Source: Nymphalis io (taxonomy: Eukaryota; Arthropoda; Insecta; Lepidoptera; Nymphalidae). Taken from it: a stretch of 64,000 nt of DNA. This document shows, piece after piece, positions 46,410-58,100 of the stretch. Within the stretch, counting starts at the first letter, position 1. Each line of letters begins with the position of its first letter. Made by a program: the position numbers and the translations under genes. Location: positions 9,300,001 through 9,364,000 of the forward strand of contig NC_065901.1 of the NCBI RefSeq assembly GCF_905147045.1, read 5' to 3'. The notes below the pieces were generated by a model. It did not search any database and was not told where the DNA came from. It saw nothing but the letters and a program-made list of their open reading frames with translations.

Positions 46410-46482
46410 ATATCATCATCATCATGTAGCCAATCCTATGAGTGGACTATCCCACTGTTGGAAATAGAGCTTCCCATGATAC
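46410..46482 (-). mobile_element. RTE element 3' tail, very short copy
   Basis: ATCATCATCATCATG at the left is the reversed (TGA)n tail. It is followed by CCTATGAGTGGACTATCCCA and TGTTGGAAATAGAGC, which reverse-translate to a degenerate form of the EAFVQQWTSFG end of the RTE at 51.7 kb. Extreme 5' truncation. Confidence 0.55.
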
Positions 46483-47160
46483 TTTTTACTTTGAATATTT
46501 TTCCAATATGCAAATCCATATAGTTTATGGCAAATGTATATACATCGTTAAATTTTATATTCTAAGAATATAAATAAATTTTAAGGATCATAAAACATAA
46601 GCAATCAAAATTCAACCATAATGTGGAGGAACAATCACGACATTACAATTTTTAGTATTTTACTAACGACAGTAAAACAAGAGGCTAATATCAAAACAAC
46701 TATCTTAATATAGGCCTTGTCACATAAACGTTGCTATAATATATAATTAAATGTAATTCTAACAATACCTGTTTTAAGGACCTATTAATATTCCTATAAA
46801 CCATCCCCCCCCCCACCAATTAAGTGTATTAGGGTGGGCAAGAATAACCCAAGGATAAGGACATACATTCATCGCTAAGCGGCCCTTAAACCCATCGCAC
46901 TAATTATTTAATATTGACGCTAAAATATATAAGTGCATTATTGCAAAATTTATTGTTTGATTTAGTTTACGTTTTGTTTGAGGACATATCGTATTTATTG
47001 TATTGTTTTCATATTATATACTTGTAATTTTAGTATGTATTGATAATACATTTTTTTATTGATATATGTATGTTTTATATTGATATTGACATTTATTTGT
47101 TGATTTGTTATTGGTTTTATGTTATTTTATTTACTATTATTACATGCACTAACTGCCTCA
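46483..47160. other. AT-rich sequence with a C10 run
   Basis: Ten C in a row at 46805-46814 in otherwise AT-rich DNA. No gene. Confidence 0.5.
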
Positions 47161-47312
47161 AATCCTATGAGTGATTCTTTAAGCCGTTGATTGTCTGGAA
47201 GAGATCACTATGTAGCGATAAGGTCGCCAACGTTTTATGCTACTCATAATTAGGTTGTATCCACGTCTTGTTTTTTTTTAATGTTTGTGGTCTACAATAA
47301 ATTATAAAAGTG
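47161..47312 (+). mobile_element. Jockey-clade LINE 3' UTR fragment (BMC1/L1Bm-like)
   Basis: TTGTCTGGAAGAGATCACTA then GTAGCGATAAGGTCGCC, a T-rich stretch and ACAATAAATTATAAAAG. Silkworm BMC1/L1Bm elements end with a block of this form (CTGGnAGAGATCGCT, GCGATAAGGCCGCC, then a polyadenylation-like end). Non-coding; recognition is from memory. Confidence 0.55.
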
Positions 47313-49469
47313 ACTCTGCGTGCATAGCTACTCCCTCCTAAAATTACTCCTTTGATACCTCATATCAACACTTCCGTTTATTTGAAGTTATTTTCTTATA
47401 AAGTGGCCATTCAATTTTGAATTTTTCGCTGACCGAAGTTCAATACTCCGAGTTCTTCATTAATTCCTGCGTAAATAAACCTAATAAACACGATTTTATC
47501 ATATGCTATTTGTCGTTGGTAAGAGCCCCACTAATGGGCAAAGGGTCACTTTTTTGAAAAAAAACATTGTAGGTGGATCCTTGGGAACCAAGTTAGTTTG
47601 AAGCTTAATATTTTTTATATTTTATATCATTCGTAGCACAGATAATGTCAGTGGACCACAGTCTTTACTATCATTTTATAATCATTCTCTAGCCGTAAAG
47701 TGCCTTGCAGAATTGTTCCAATATGCTGACCTTTTTGCCAACTACAGTTTGAAGGTCGAATAATGATGGTTCACAGTATTTTTAAAATCATCAAGGTTGT
47801 ATTGTTTCATGGGTATAGTAAATGTGAATTTTATGTTACAGACTAACCCTGTAAGAACTAGTTTTGACTGTCAAAATTAGTGAGAATTAGTTTCGATAAA
47901 AGACTTACGTAATAAAGAAAGAAAGATCTTTTTTTTAAGAATTGCACTTGATGGTTCTGAAGTCATCACTCTACCTACATTACCTTAAAATTAACACAAT
48001 CTTGGTTTAAAAAATGCAATAAAAGATAAATATACATAGCAGTGTGAAGTTAGAAGACATTTAAACTGATTTCTTTCGACTGACAGTGTTTTTTGTAAGC
48101 GTATCTGTGTTTCAGCAGAAATACCAAACTGTTATAAAATACGCTTTTCCCAGATGACACGCATACTAAAATAAAACTACCATAACCTACTTTTAAGTAA
48201 TGAGTCAAATGTACTTTTGTATGTATATCATGTATACCAATTGTGCAAGTATTACTAAGTACTAGCTGTATTTCTTATTTTAATTCCTAAGTCGCAGAAG
48301 CTTCAAAAGGAAATCATACATTTTCCATTTTTATATAATTATATGAATACTACTCAAATATATAACATCCCAAAAATAAGAACATTCGGCTGTTGTCGCA
48401 TTGTGAAAGATTATAAACAATATGAATGAGCCAATGTAAAAATAAATGTCAATTGCCACGAACCGCTTATCACAAGTGGCTCAACTTATTGTGGACTTAT
48501 ATCAATATAGAAAAAAATATCTATCAAATAAAATACAAATCCTTCGCATTAATGCAGTACACAATATTAAAAGCAATTTATTTTTCCTAAAAATGTCATA
48601 TTTACGTAACAATGCCACATGATTGATGGTCACTATTAAAAATACACAATTCCACTTCTATTATTCGAACGAACTGTACCACCGTCCATAAAGTTAATGA
48701 TAATGTCCAGAAAATTATAGACCATTATATGTCTTAACTGTCATACTATTAGTGATGAATTAGCTTGAACCGTTTTCGTTTGTTATGAATAGCGAAGCTC
48801 TTTTGTACGATTAGAAAATATTTCCAAACTTCCATGATTCATGACTCTCATTGTCTCAAGATTTGTATTTATTCTTTTCGTAACGTTGTTTGCGTTAGAT
48901 TTTAATAGACAGGTGTTGATTAGATGCGAATTTTGAACCAGTTTAATAGGTAAGGTAAACTATAGAGAAATGGTTACATCTGAGTCATGGGAATTTGGGC
49001 CATTTTGCAAGATTTTTTAGTGCGACTTTTTGTGTCACCTACTTGGAATAGATTTAACGATTAAGTGAATTAACTAATTCGCTTTTTATGCCATTTGTTT
49101 TTCTTTAAATATATGTATAAATATTACTTGAAATATAGTTAGGTAATTAAAAAGATAAATCATTTTAAAGCTTTAGAAACTAGTATAAAATCTACGAACT
49201 AAAATGAACGAACTTTTGGTTTATTGTTTTTTTTTTAAATAACATAAGTATTTACCAATATTAAATTTTTTGCTATAACTGCAATCCTGCCTATTTTACT
49301 AATTAATTAATTATTTAATAACTTAATGAATTGATTTTTCGATAATGACTATGAGTAAGAGATACAGAGGATATTTATGAAACGCTTAACATATCTTACC
49401 CCACCAATAGCTATGCAGTAGCTACCAAAGACTATCAAATGTGACTGACACCAATGAAAAAAAAACTTA
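47313..49469. other. AT-rich sequence, no gene
   Basis: No repeats or exons I can support. Confidence 0.45.
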
Positions 49470-49582
49470 AGTACACTCTATTTTCTCACCCTCATAATCT
49501 AATGGATCGCAATCCAATACGACCAGAAAGAGTTCAGGCGTAAGACCACCGTCTCCTAGCTTAACTACTAGACCAACGATGC
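49470..49582 (-). repeat. SINE family C, internally deleted
   Basis: CTCATAATCTAATGGATCGC and CAGAAAGAGTTCAGGCGTAA match the reversed 3' half, then it jumps to the reversed head end CTACTAGACCAACGATGC. Confidence 0.55.
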
Positions 49583-50159
49583 ATTACATATATGTATATA
49601 CATAACACTACTATGATACCCTTTTAAAGCAACAAGATCTGTCATCAACATACCAACAATACACAAACGCTCCGACAATAACAAGCAGCCACATGTAAAC
49701 AAATATTTATCAAGTGAGGATCGAGTCGACGATAATTAGAGCAGCAAGCATAGTAACCACAGCACCGTCTAGTTATTAATAAAAAGTGTCCTCAAATGTT
49801 ACAAGTGACCACATGAGCGGCCTCGATACAAATGATTACCATTTTAAGGTAACGATCGACTAATGTGGTCTGTCCAATGTCACTGTAATTTAGACAAATC
49901 GAATCTCGCAATAACCAGCGTGAAGGTTGCATCGGAGCACGATCTGTGACGTCATACATAATGATTACCGGTAATTGTCGTCAACGTTAGGGCTGACAAT
50001 CGCTAATTTTGTAAGTAAAATATGCTATATATATTTTTATTTATAACTATTACAAATTTTTTTAATTACCAATCTACGCATACGATTAAACTTAAACGGT
50101 GATGTATTTACAATTATTTTGAATACATTGTTTTATAAATGTATGTATATAATGTATGT
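49583..50159. other. AT-rich sequence, no gene
   Basis: A moderately AT-rich block at 49680-49990 is unassigned. Confidence 0.4.
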
Positions 50160-50465
50160 ACTTGGTGGTTAGGCTTTGTTTAGCTCGTCTGAGTAGGTAC
50201 CACCCGCTTATCAGATATTCTACCGCAAAACAGCAGTACTTAGTATCGTTGTGTTCCGATTTGAAGAGTGAGCCAATGTAGTTACATTGGCTCATCATCA
50301 CTCTATAGGCACGAGGGACATAAAATCTTAGTTCCCAAGGTGGGTTTCGCATTGGCGATGTAAGGGATGACTAATATTTCTTACAATGCCAATGTCTATG
50401 TCCGGTTATGACCACTTACCATCAGGTGGCCCATATACCAGTACGCCTAATTATTAAAAAAAATG
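50160..50465 (+). repeat. Family R repeat, copy 6, with an internal inverted duplication
   Basis: Family blocks in order from GGTGGTTAGGCTTTGTTTAG to CCACTTACCATCAGGTGGCC and an A-run tail. At 50269-50294 TGAGCCAATGTA is followed by GT and its exact complement, adding about 20 bases not present in other copies. Confidence 0.8.
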
Positions 50466-50575
50466 CAATGATAATGTTAAATCAAAAGGAAACCGAACCA
50501 ATGAAAAAAAATAACATTTGATTTGTACATGACTTATTTTAAATTTTAATCACGTACTAATTACTTCGTCTTTGT

Positions 50576-50586
50576 AACATAAGGTA
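50576..50586. repeat. Target-site duplication, left copy
   Basis: AACATAAGGTA directly before the truncated RTE; the identical 11 bases follow its tail at 51784-51794. Confidence 0.8.
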
Positions 50587-51783
50587 CGACTTCCAGCCAC
50601 CCGAACAAGCCGGATTCCGGAAAGGCTTTAGCACCATAGACCACATACATACGCTGCGGCAAGTTATACAGAAGACTGAGGAGTATAACCAGCCACTTTG
50701 CTTAGCGTTTGTGGACTATGAGAAAGCCTTTGATTCGATCGAAACCTGGGCTGTGCTGAATTCTCTTCAAAGGTGCCAAATTGATTATCGGTATATCAGG
50801 GTGTTAAAGTGCTTGTACGAGAACGCCACCATGTCGATCCGACTCCAGGATCAGAACTCAAAACCTATCCAACTGCAGAGAGGTGTAAGACAGGGAGACG
50901 TGATATCTCCGAAACTGTTTACCGCTGCATTGGAAGATGTTTTCAAGCTTCTGGACTGGAACGGACTTGGCATCAATATTAACGGCGAGTACATCACTCA
51001 TCTTCGATTTGCCGATGACATTGTAATTATGGCTGAGACCTTGGAAGACCTCGGCACTATGCTCGATGACCTCAGCAGGGTTTCCCAACAAGTGGGTCTA
51101 AAAATGAACATGGACAAGACGAAAATCATGTCGAACATCCATGTTGCACCCACTCAAGTCAAGGTTGGAAATTCTGCACTCGAAGTTGTAGACAACTATG
51201 TCTACCTAGGTCAGACCATCCAACTAGGTAGGTCCAACTTCGAGAAAGAGGTAAATCGTCGAATTCAACTCGGCTGGGCAGCGTTCGGGAAGCTACACGA
51301 TATCTTTTCATCCCAAATACCGCAGTGTCTCAAGTCGAAAGTCTTCGACCAGTGTGTGTTGCCAGTGATGACTTATGGATCAGAGACGTGGTCGCTCACA
51401 ATGGGCCTCATAAGAAGGCTCAAGGTCACTCAAAGGGCAATGGAGAGGGCTATGCTCGGAGTTTCTCTGCGAGATCGAATCAGAAATGATGAAATCCGCA
51501 GGCGAACCAAAGTAACCGACATAGCCCGAAGAATTGCTAAATTGAAGTGGCAGTGGGCGGGGCACATTGCTCGCAGAACCGACGGCCGCTGGGGCAGAAA
51601 GGTTCTCGAGTGGCGACCACGAACCGGAAGACGCAGCGTGGGCAGGCCCCCTACAAGGTGGACCGACGACTTAGAACGAGTCGCGGGAAGCCGTTGGATG
51701 CGGGCAGCGCAAGATCGGCCAACGTGGAAATCCTTGGGGGAGGCCTTTGTCCAGCAGTGGACGTCTTTCGGCTGATGATGATG
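50587..51783 (+). mobile_element. 5'-truncated RTE-clade LINE with intact target-site duplication
   Basis: The insert runs from inside the RT gene to a (TGA)n tail at 51773-51784, the usual RTE 3' end, and is bounded by AACATAAGGTA on both sides. The endonuclease domain and the first RT motifs are missing, so it was dead on arrival, but the remaining frame has no stop or shift. An intact frame plus perfect duplication points to a recent insertion. It resembles the endonuclease-reverse transcriptase elements of Heliconius and Bombyx (HmRTE-type), named from memory. Confidence 0.88.
50588..51775 (+). CDS. RTE reverse transcriptase, partial (5'-truncated)
   Basis: The 395-codon open frame starts mid-protein with DFQPPEQAGFRKGFSTIDHI; no native start is present. 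RT motifs in order: AFVDYEKAFDS (motif A, catalytic Asp), QLQRGVRQGDVISPKLF (motif B), LRFADDIVIMA (motif C, FADD with two catalytic Asp), VGLKMNMDKTKIM (motif D) and VYLGQTI (motif E). The C-terminal part shows YGSETWSL, LKWQWAGHIARR and GRPPTRWTDD, the conserved tail of RTE and related elements. The stop TGA at 51773-51775 is the first unit of the (TGA)n tail. The enzyme would copy element RNA into DNA at a nick; this copy lacks the endonuclease and finger region, and has no promoter of its own. Codon use is much more GC-rich than the surroundings, as expected for an inserted element. Confidence 0.9.
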   Translation, partial: DFQPPEQAGFRKGFSTIDHIHTLRQVIQKTEEYNQPLCLAFVDYEKAFDSIETWAVLNSLQRCQIDYRYIRVLKCLYENATMSIRLQDQNSKPIQLQRGVRQGDVISPKLFTAALEDVFKLLDWNGLGININGEYITHLRFADDIVIMAETLEDLGTMLDDLSRVSQQVGLKMNMDKTKIMSNIHVAPTQVKVGNSALEVVDNYVYLGQTIQLGRSNFEKEVNRRIQLGWAAFGKLHDIFSSQIPQCLKSKVFDQCVLPVMTYGSETWSLTMGLIRRLKVTQRAMERAMLGVSLRDRIRNDEIRRRTKVTDIARRIAKLKWQWAGHIARRTDGRWGRKVLEWRPRTGRRSVGRPPTRWTDDLERVAGSRWMRAAQDRPTWKSLGEAFVQQWTSFG

Positions 51784-51794
51784 AACATAAGGTA
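51784..51794. repeat. Target-site duplication, right copy
   Basis: AACATAAGGTA, identical to 50576-50586. Confidence 0.8.
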
Positions 51795-53702
51795 TATTTT
51801 CTATCGAAGTTAAAAAAATATACATATTGAACGGATAACACGTGTTTACTACCCTTATATACAATTATCCTTTAAAAGTAATTGTTGTTCTACTAAATAT
51901 TGTCATACATAGAAAAGCTTTTATTAAAACCAGTTACCGTAGACATGATTTGAAATAAACATACTTTTTAATTTATATATGTTATAGATGACATGGTCGA
52001 AAAATACATCATCAATCAACAAAATCAAATTGATAAAGACATCGATTAGATTAATTTTATTTCTTTAAAATTGTCATTTGAGTGTATGACTGTAGTGTAG
52101 CTCAGTTAGTAATCCCAAAAAATACAGGCTGGCCGAATTCATCCAGACCATTCTTAGGAACCATAATTCCAAAAAAAAACACTAACACGTCTCCAGGGAA
52201 AACAGCTAAAACATCTTATCATTAATTCACTAGCAGAGACAACTGTTCACTCAAATCAGTAATCTTTAAGTTGCAATCGTAATGCTGCTTTACAAAAATA
52301 CAGGAAAATCAAAAGAAATCAATAGAAAAGTTACTTAAAAGGCGAGGACATCTGTGGAGTTTCGCTAATCTAAATTGTCAGTACAAGGGACTTGACATAA
52401 GTGTTCTGGTTTAAGAATAAACAAGAAAATTCCTACTATTAAGTTTTTTTTAAATAAATATTTATTTTGTACTCAAGATAACGTGGATATATCTCCTTTG
52501 TTTCTTTCCACGTGACATATGCAAAATAATAATATATTTAATTGGCACAATGATAAAATTCAAATGCAACATATAATGTTTATGTAATTATGAACGAAGT
52601 CAAAATAAACACAGTAAATTATATAACAAATAATATCATTCAAAACTTAATATTTTCTATAACGATAATAAGTGTCGATCAGTATTAAGTCTACAAATAA
52701 AATCTAACTGACAACTGCAGGTGTTTTATGACTTAATTAAAAAGCACACGCCGGTACGTCATGAAACGATTAATGTCCTACAATCAATATTAAAATACCG
52801 AATATTTCCGTAAACGACTCAATCGCGTCTCATTACTCGGTTAAATCTCCTTTATTAATGTTGTTAACATTTGATTATTACTTTTCCACTTAAATATGCT
52901 ACCGGTGTTGGATTTTATCTTACGTCCCATCTTAAGCCAATTATGAGGGAGTCTTTTATGCATTTTTCGTGTTATTTTTTTATTCTAAATTTCACTTTAA
53001 TTTTATGGCCCGAGACGAGATAAAGTCACTCTCGCGATGGGACATTGAAATCGTTATGCAAAACATTATTTGAGAATTTAATTCCAGTGAAACATATTCA
53101 AAAAAGTTGATATCACGCTATACGATACTATGTTTGCTTAAAATTATGTGTACTAGTTTGATTTTCAGATGTTTTTAAATTAAAACTTTAATTTAAAACT
53201 ATAAGTTTGTTTTCTTTACCCTCGGTCCTAAAATAAAAAAAAGGTTTCAATCCGTTCTCACTAAGTTTTTAGATCCACAAATATGCATACGTCAATCCAA
53301 GCTATCAATATAATTATTTTTTCCAATCAGTGGACCTATATATTAATCAATAAGCAATAAAAATCTGTTTTTAGTTTTGTATCAATAATACAGCTTCAAC
53401 AACATGTCATAAAAAAATCCTAGTAAAAAGAAAATAATTATATTAAGAAACAAAACTTAAATTCTATTAAGCAAGATATGATAATACACCGTTAAATGAT
53501 GTTTCGCCAAAAACAGCACAAATACTATACAACAGTAATCAAATTGAATAATAATGTGTGACTCTAAAATGTGAAAGGCACACAGCTAGCGTTAGGTTCG
53601 ACAACTGTTTTTACCGTGAGACCAAAGTTGACTGCCAATTTAAAAATAGGAGTTAAAATTATAATATCCAGCGGATAGAATTATTTCATCCTTAACGATG
53701 AA
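51795..53702. other. AT-rich sequence, no gene
   Basis: Nothing supported. A tRNA-like string near 52096 is discussed under rejected items. Confidence 0.45.
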
Positions 53703-53830
53703 CGCAAATTCAAATCTGAGTGACTACCACCGGATTTCTAGGTGCTTAATTTATTTATAATTCATCTCGTGCTCGGCTGTGAAGGAAAACCTCGTGAGGT
53801 AACCTAGATGTGTAGGATAAAATTCTTACA
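53703..53830 (+). repeat. SINE family B, middle part
   Basis: CACCGGATTTCTAGGTGCTT, ATTCATCTCGTGCTCGGCTG and GTGAAGGAAAACCTCGTGAG are the family B middle blocks. Confidence 0.65.
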
Positions 53831-53959
53831 TATTTAAACCCTTTATGCAACGTAGTTCAACACGCACCGAATCTTCAAAACATAAGAACCTTATCAAAAT
53901 CCTAGCAAAAACAGCGGTGTCGCCAGCGACGAATTCATTTTGTGACGAAAATCATTCAA

Positions 53960-54001
53960 AATGTGCCATTTTAACGTGTATGTACGTTAAAATGGCACAT
54001 T
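53960..54001. repeat. Perfect 18-bp inverted repeat, 6-nt loop
   Basis: AATGTGCCATTTTAACGT (53960-53977) pairs with 53984-54001. It is less AT-rich than most palindromes here and lies 54 bases upstream of a family R copy. Confidence 0.8.
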
Positions 54002-54054
54002 CTCATCATGGCTATCTGAACTAAATATGATACAAAATATTTGAACTTGTGATT

Positions 54055-54306
54055 GGTGGTAGAGCTTTGTGCAAGCTCGTAAACAGCAGTACTTGGTATT
54101 GTTGTGTTCTGGTTTGAGGGAAGAGTGAGCCAGTGTAATTACAGGCACAAGGGACATGTTGACATCTTAGTTCCCAAGGTTGGTGGTGCATTGGTGATGT
54201 AAGCGATGGTTAACATTTCTTACAATACCAATGTCTATAGGCGTTGGTGACCACTCCATCAGGTGGCCCATATGCTCGTCCGCCTTCCTATTATATATAA
54301 AAAAAC
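54055..54306 (+). repeat. Family R repeat, copy 7, with a 5' deletion
   Basis: TGGTGGTAGAGCTTTGTGCA through to TGGCCCATATGCTCGTCCGC and an A-run tail. About 45 bases between GCTCGT and AACAGCAG (the CATCAGATATTCTACC block) are missing. Confidence 0.8.
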
Positions 54307-55749
54307 AACTAATAACAAAAAAAGTTGTTTTGGTCAATCACAAATATTCATTTTAATTAAAAACATACATTTGTTATTTTGAGATCACAGACTTGACTTA
54401 TCAAACGATCTTTATTATGCAACTTGTATGAGCTTAGTATGTCTAATTCAAATCAATATGGGTATTTAATAAGGCAATCCTTTCGTAAAAGGGAGAAATT
54501 TTCAGCTGGCAGTGTCACTAAGAATCAAACATCTTATTTAAATTTTAAGCCAGAGTTAACAAAATTAAATTAAAACGTTCAATCGAAGAATTCCCGGTAT
54601 AATTTTCTTTGTTTGTAATGCTATAGATAAACTTTTAAGATTAGATGATCGAGAACCCTACGCAATTGACTGATGATCATCGTGACCATGAAGAAAAAAA
54701 ATGTTTTTAATGAAATATACAAGACTATTTTGTCACAAAATTGTGGACATGTATATTTCTTTAAAATTTTTATAAATAATTTAATACGATTAATTAAAAA
54801 AGATTCAACGGTTAACGACATTGAGGGATTAATGATTTGAAAATATCGTGCCGTTTTTCGTGCACACTTCGGAATAATTAAATGGTCAACACGACATTTT
54901 AAACGAACCCACTTTTTTCGTCAAGAAATTTTTTTGTCACAACATACGAACGTATCCGCTTTTTAATGACTCATCTCATCTCAGATGACAATATTTATTA
55001 AGTTCCTAATCTTAAATTAAATATACAATCAGATTAATATATATGTTTTTTAAGATTTAATTTTATGAAACTAAAATTATCATCTTTCAATAATTTTGTT
55101 ACTACAATTTTGTTGATTATTTAAGTCCTTCTATTGTTTGAAATTAATGAAAATATATTTTTTGAAAATCGAATTTTTGAACGATTAGAAATAAATAAGA
55201 TAAACAAATAGATTAAAATTCATTATATATTTAAAGATAAGTATGTCAAGCGACAATTCTGCTACCGCCATCGTGTTCCCAAAAAATAATTCAACCAAGC
55301 TTTTTGAGCCCTATGACTACTGACCTGATGACCAGATCGACATTATGGAAATCTTAACACACGATCCCAGTTCAACAACATTAAGGAAGCCGTAAATAAT
55401 ACGAACTAATTGAATGAGAGCCGGTTTGGAATTATTTATAACGGCGGCTCTTTTAACATTTTATAATTAGGCAAATTTAACCTCAGGCGCCATCGGTATA
55501 GATTTATTAGACTTTTTCCGCAAATAATGCAACTTCAATAGACACTACTGTTATGATAATTTTATAAACGATATGAGGTTAAAATTATATGTACAAGCTT
55601 ATTAAGCGGTGGCCACATCGAATACTCGTATTTCTACAGCAATAATATAGAAAACTTTACAGAAAATTTTATTTAGATCTATATATTATTTAAAAAAAAA
55701 ACATTTTTTATATTGAAAACTAGCTAGAAATTTTGTTTTCGTCAGTAAT
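54307..55749. other. AT-rich sequence, no gene
   Basis: A less AT-rich block at 55255-55410 is unassigned. Confidence 0.4.
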
Positions 55750-56270
55750 GTTAGTAGGCATGACTTAAGTCTTCCAAACGTCCTCGGCATCTCTCGTGAT
55801 TTAGGCAGTCTGAAGCATTCCATAAATCGTTACGCATTTTCTATGCAAATCATGATTATTTGATTGGAATGGCCTTTACTTAACCGAAGATATTTCGCTT
55901 ACGACTTTTTTTCAAATTAATTACATCTCATAAACCGGTCACTAATTAACGTTCTCAGGACTTATTTATGTCTGACTCCAAATCAATCATTTTTAGTGAT
56001 ACATACGAATGTCTCGAGGATTGTTTTAATTAAGAATTCGTCACACGTCCGATTCATACCTGCATTAGATGCATGACATTTTTATAGTGGAAAATCAACT
56101 AATTTGCATTTAATTGTCATCAGGTGTACGGCATGACGATTTACATAAATATCTACAATGACACCGCATGTTTAACCGCGTCATCTCCTAAGAAAACATC
56201 GATAAAAACCGTGCATTATAAAAGTACGTCAAAGGTTCGTTCACTACTGGCCATGAACCATTTGGACCCG
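55750..56270. promoter_or_regulatory. Possible enhancer-like block (homeodomain/POU/E-box strings)
   Basis: Non-repetitive and less AT-rich, with an octamer TATGCAAAT (55842-55850), AATCAATCA, TTTAATTAAG and the compound string TAATTGTCATCAGGTG (about 56111-56126: homeodomain core plus E-box). Such strings are common by chance in AT-rich DNA, so this is a suggestion only. Confidence 0.25.
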
Positions 56271-56880
56271 CCACTGATCCCAATACTACTTTAAGAAATA
56301 TATATATATCAATACAAAAAATAAGGTTTTATATATAAAAAGTTTTAAAAGTTATTTTCATAATCTGATTTAACTCATTTATAATATGTAAGTATTTTTA
56401 ATCATATATTCGAAATTACCAACGTTACATTTTTATATATAAAAAGTCACTGTTAGGTTTTTTTTTTGTTTTTAAATTTGTAAAATATTTATTTAAATTC
56501 TATTTTTTATTACGTCTTGGTTAAAATACCTTTATTTATCTTTTTTAAAAGCAATATGATTTCCTTTACGGTATAATATAGTAAGACGACATTGCAACAA
56601 AGTTGAATGACTATAATATAAGTATTATTGGAATACAATATACTAATGAGCATGTGTAAATGTATAATTAATGTATGACTTAAAACTTTATGATTAATTA
56701 ATTATTTACATGTATTTAATACGTCTAATGGGGCAATTTATTGTGTTTAATTTCCTTTTAAAATAAAGATTTCCAAGCGTTCGAATTTATTTTATAGTAT
56801 GTATTAGTACTTATAAATATATTTGGTTGTATGGATGCATTCATATAGTCGCGTATATCTTGAGGTCAAGTAAATTAAGA
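56271..56880. other. AT-rich sequence, no gene
   Basis: Nothing supported. Confidence 0.45.
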
Positions 56881-57013
56881 TAATGACCCACTACTGGGCA
56901 AAGATATCTTAAAATGAATATTTGGAACTTCCATCTCATGCCTCCAGCTCGGATTGGTGACATATTGTTTACTTATATTTTCCATCACCGAGCCAGAGAT
57001 GAAATAAAAACAC
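56881..57013 (-). repeat. SINE family B, decayed and internally deleted
   Basis: GACCCACTACTGGGCAAAGA, CTCGGATTGGTGACATATTG and ACCGAGCCAGAGATGAAATA are reversed family B blocks with large gaps between them. Confidence 0.5.
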
Positions 57014-57920
57014 TAAAAACGACATGGTAAATTGTCTAATTTGACCCTTAGATGACGTTATCTTTGGGTAAGGATCAAGTATTTTATCTAAAAGGATTTA
57101 TCAGCTTATATTTTGGGCGTTATTCGAGCCTAAATCATTATATATGTGTGTAACATTTCCATTTCCAAAAAGTCCATAACATATAAGATTTTAGTCACGT
57201 GATAAAACGCAAGCACTTCGTTTTCTTATTAAACATTATAAATATCGCGGTTTTTACAATTACACGTATCAATATGACATAAACACATGAACCAGGATAT
57301 CAGAAACTTGTTATTTATTCATCTGATGATAAATTTGAATGAATTACGAGGACATGTTTATTTTAAAACAGTCCATCTTTACTATTTATTTATACACTAG
57401 CGACATGACCCAACTTTTACTACCATCATTAAGATTGTATTTAATTATCAAAACAAAAGAAAATCTTATCAAACATCAAAACCCCTCAATCAAATATATG
57501 CCGCGAATCTAGATATTTAAAATGATGTTTTTTAATATTAAATCTAATTACGTCAACTTCTTGAAAATTATAATCATTCGAACGAATTCGAATTTCAATC
57601 AAAACCCATATTGGACTTCGCTAATTGCCTCATTAGTCTGACTTAGGTTAGGTTATAAAGTCCAAACCATAAGACCCTGGTTTCAAATTCTGGTTCAGAT
57701 AAATAAAAGCTATTGTGTTTTACTTTTAAGATTTTTGGTAGGCTACTGTTATGCTCCCTTGTTTCGGAACCGACGTATGGTCTGATGTCTCTCTGGAAGT
57801 ATTATTGCAGCCCGATGGGACTGAAATTAGAAACTTAGGGCATACGGACGTTCTTGTGCACGATAACATATCTTACCTAGTTGTCAAAGTCGGTAATTCT
57901 GTCATGACTTCTAAGATGAC
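57014..57920. other. AT-rich; open frame at 57751 onwards not called
   Basis: An 83-codon frame starting at ATG 57751 is less AT-rich for its first 55 codons, then continues as translated family R repeat, so it is not a conserved protein as it stands. The 57750-57915 portion is of unknown origin. Confidence 0.35.
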
Positions 57921-58100
57921 AGAACTTTATGTTAGCCTCGTCCGTGTAGGAACCACCCACTCATCAGATATTCTACTGTGTTCCGTTTTGAAGGGTGAGT
58001 GAGCAAGGTTCGTAGTGCCTTAACGATGTAAGGAATGGTTAATATTATTGGTGGTGACTACTTATTATCAAATTTGACCATTTTACTGTCAACACACCTA
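57921..58100 (+). repeat. Family R repeat, copy 8, decayed
   Basis: GAACCACCCACTCATCAGAT, CGTTTTGAAGGGTGAGTGAG and AACGATGTAAGGAATGGTTA in family order; the 3' hairpin end is degenerate. Confidence 0.6.

Noticed and set aside
51380..51864. Minus-strand open frames over the RTE element, and the overlapping plus-strand frame 51547-51813
   Set aside because: Shadows of the RT reading frame, which alone shows the catalytic motifs.
52090..52125. tRNA-like string TAGCTCAGTTAGTAATCC
   Set aside because: No anticodon stem, T-loop or B box follows at the required distance.
57751..58002. 83-codon frame that looks protein-like at its start
   Set aside because: Its last third is translated family R repeat, and the first part has no match I recognise.
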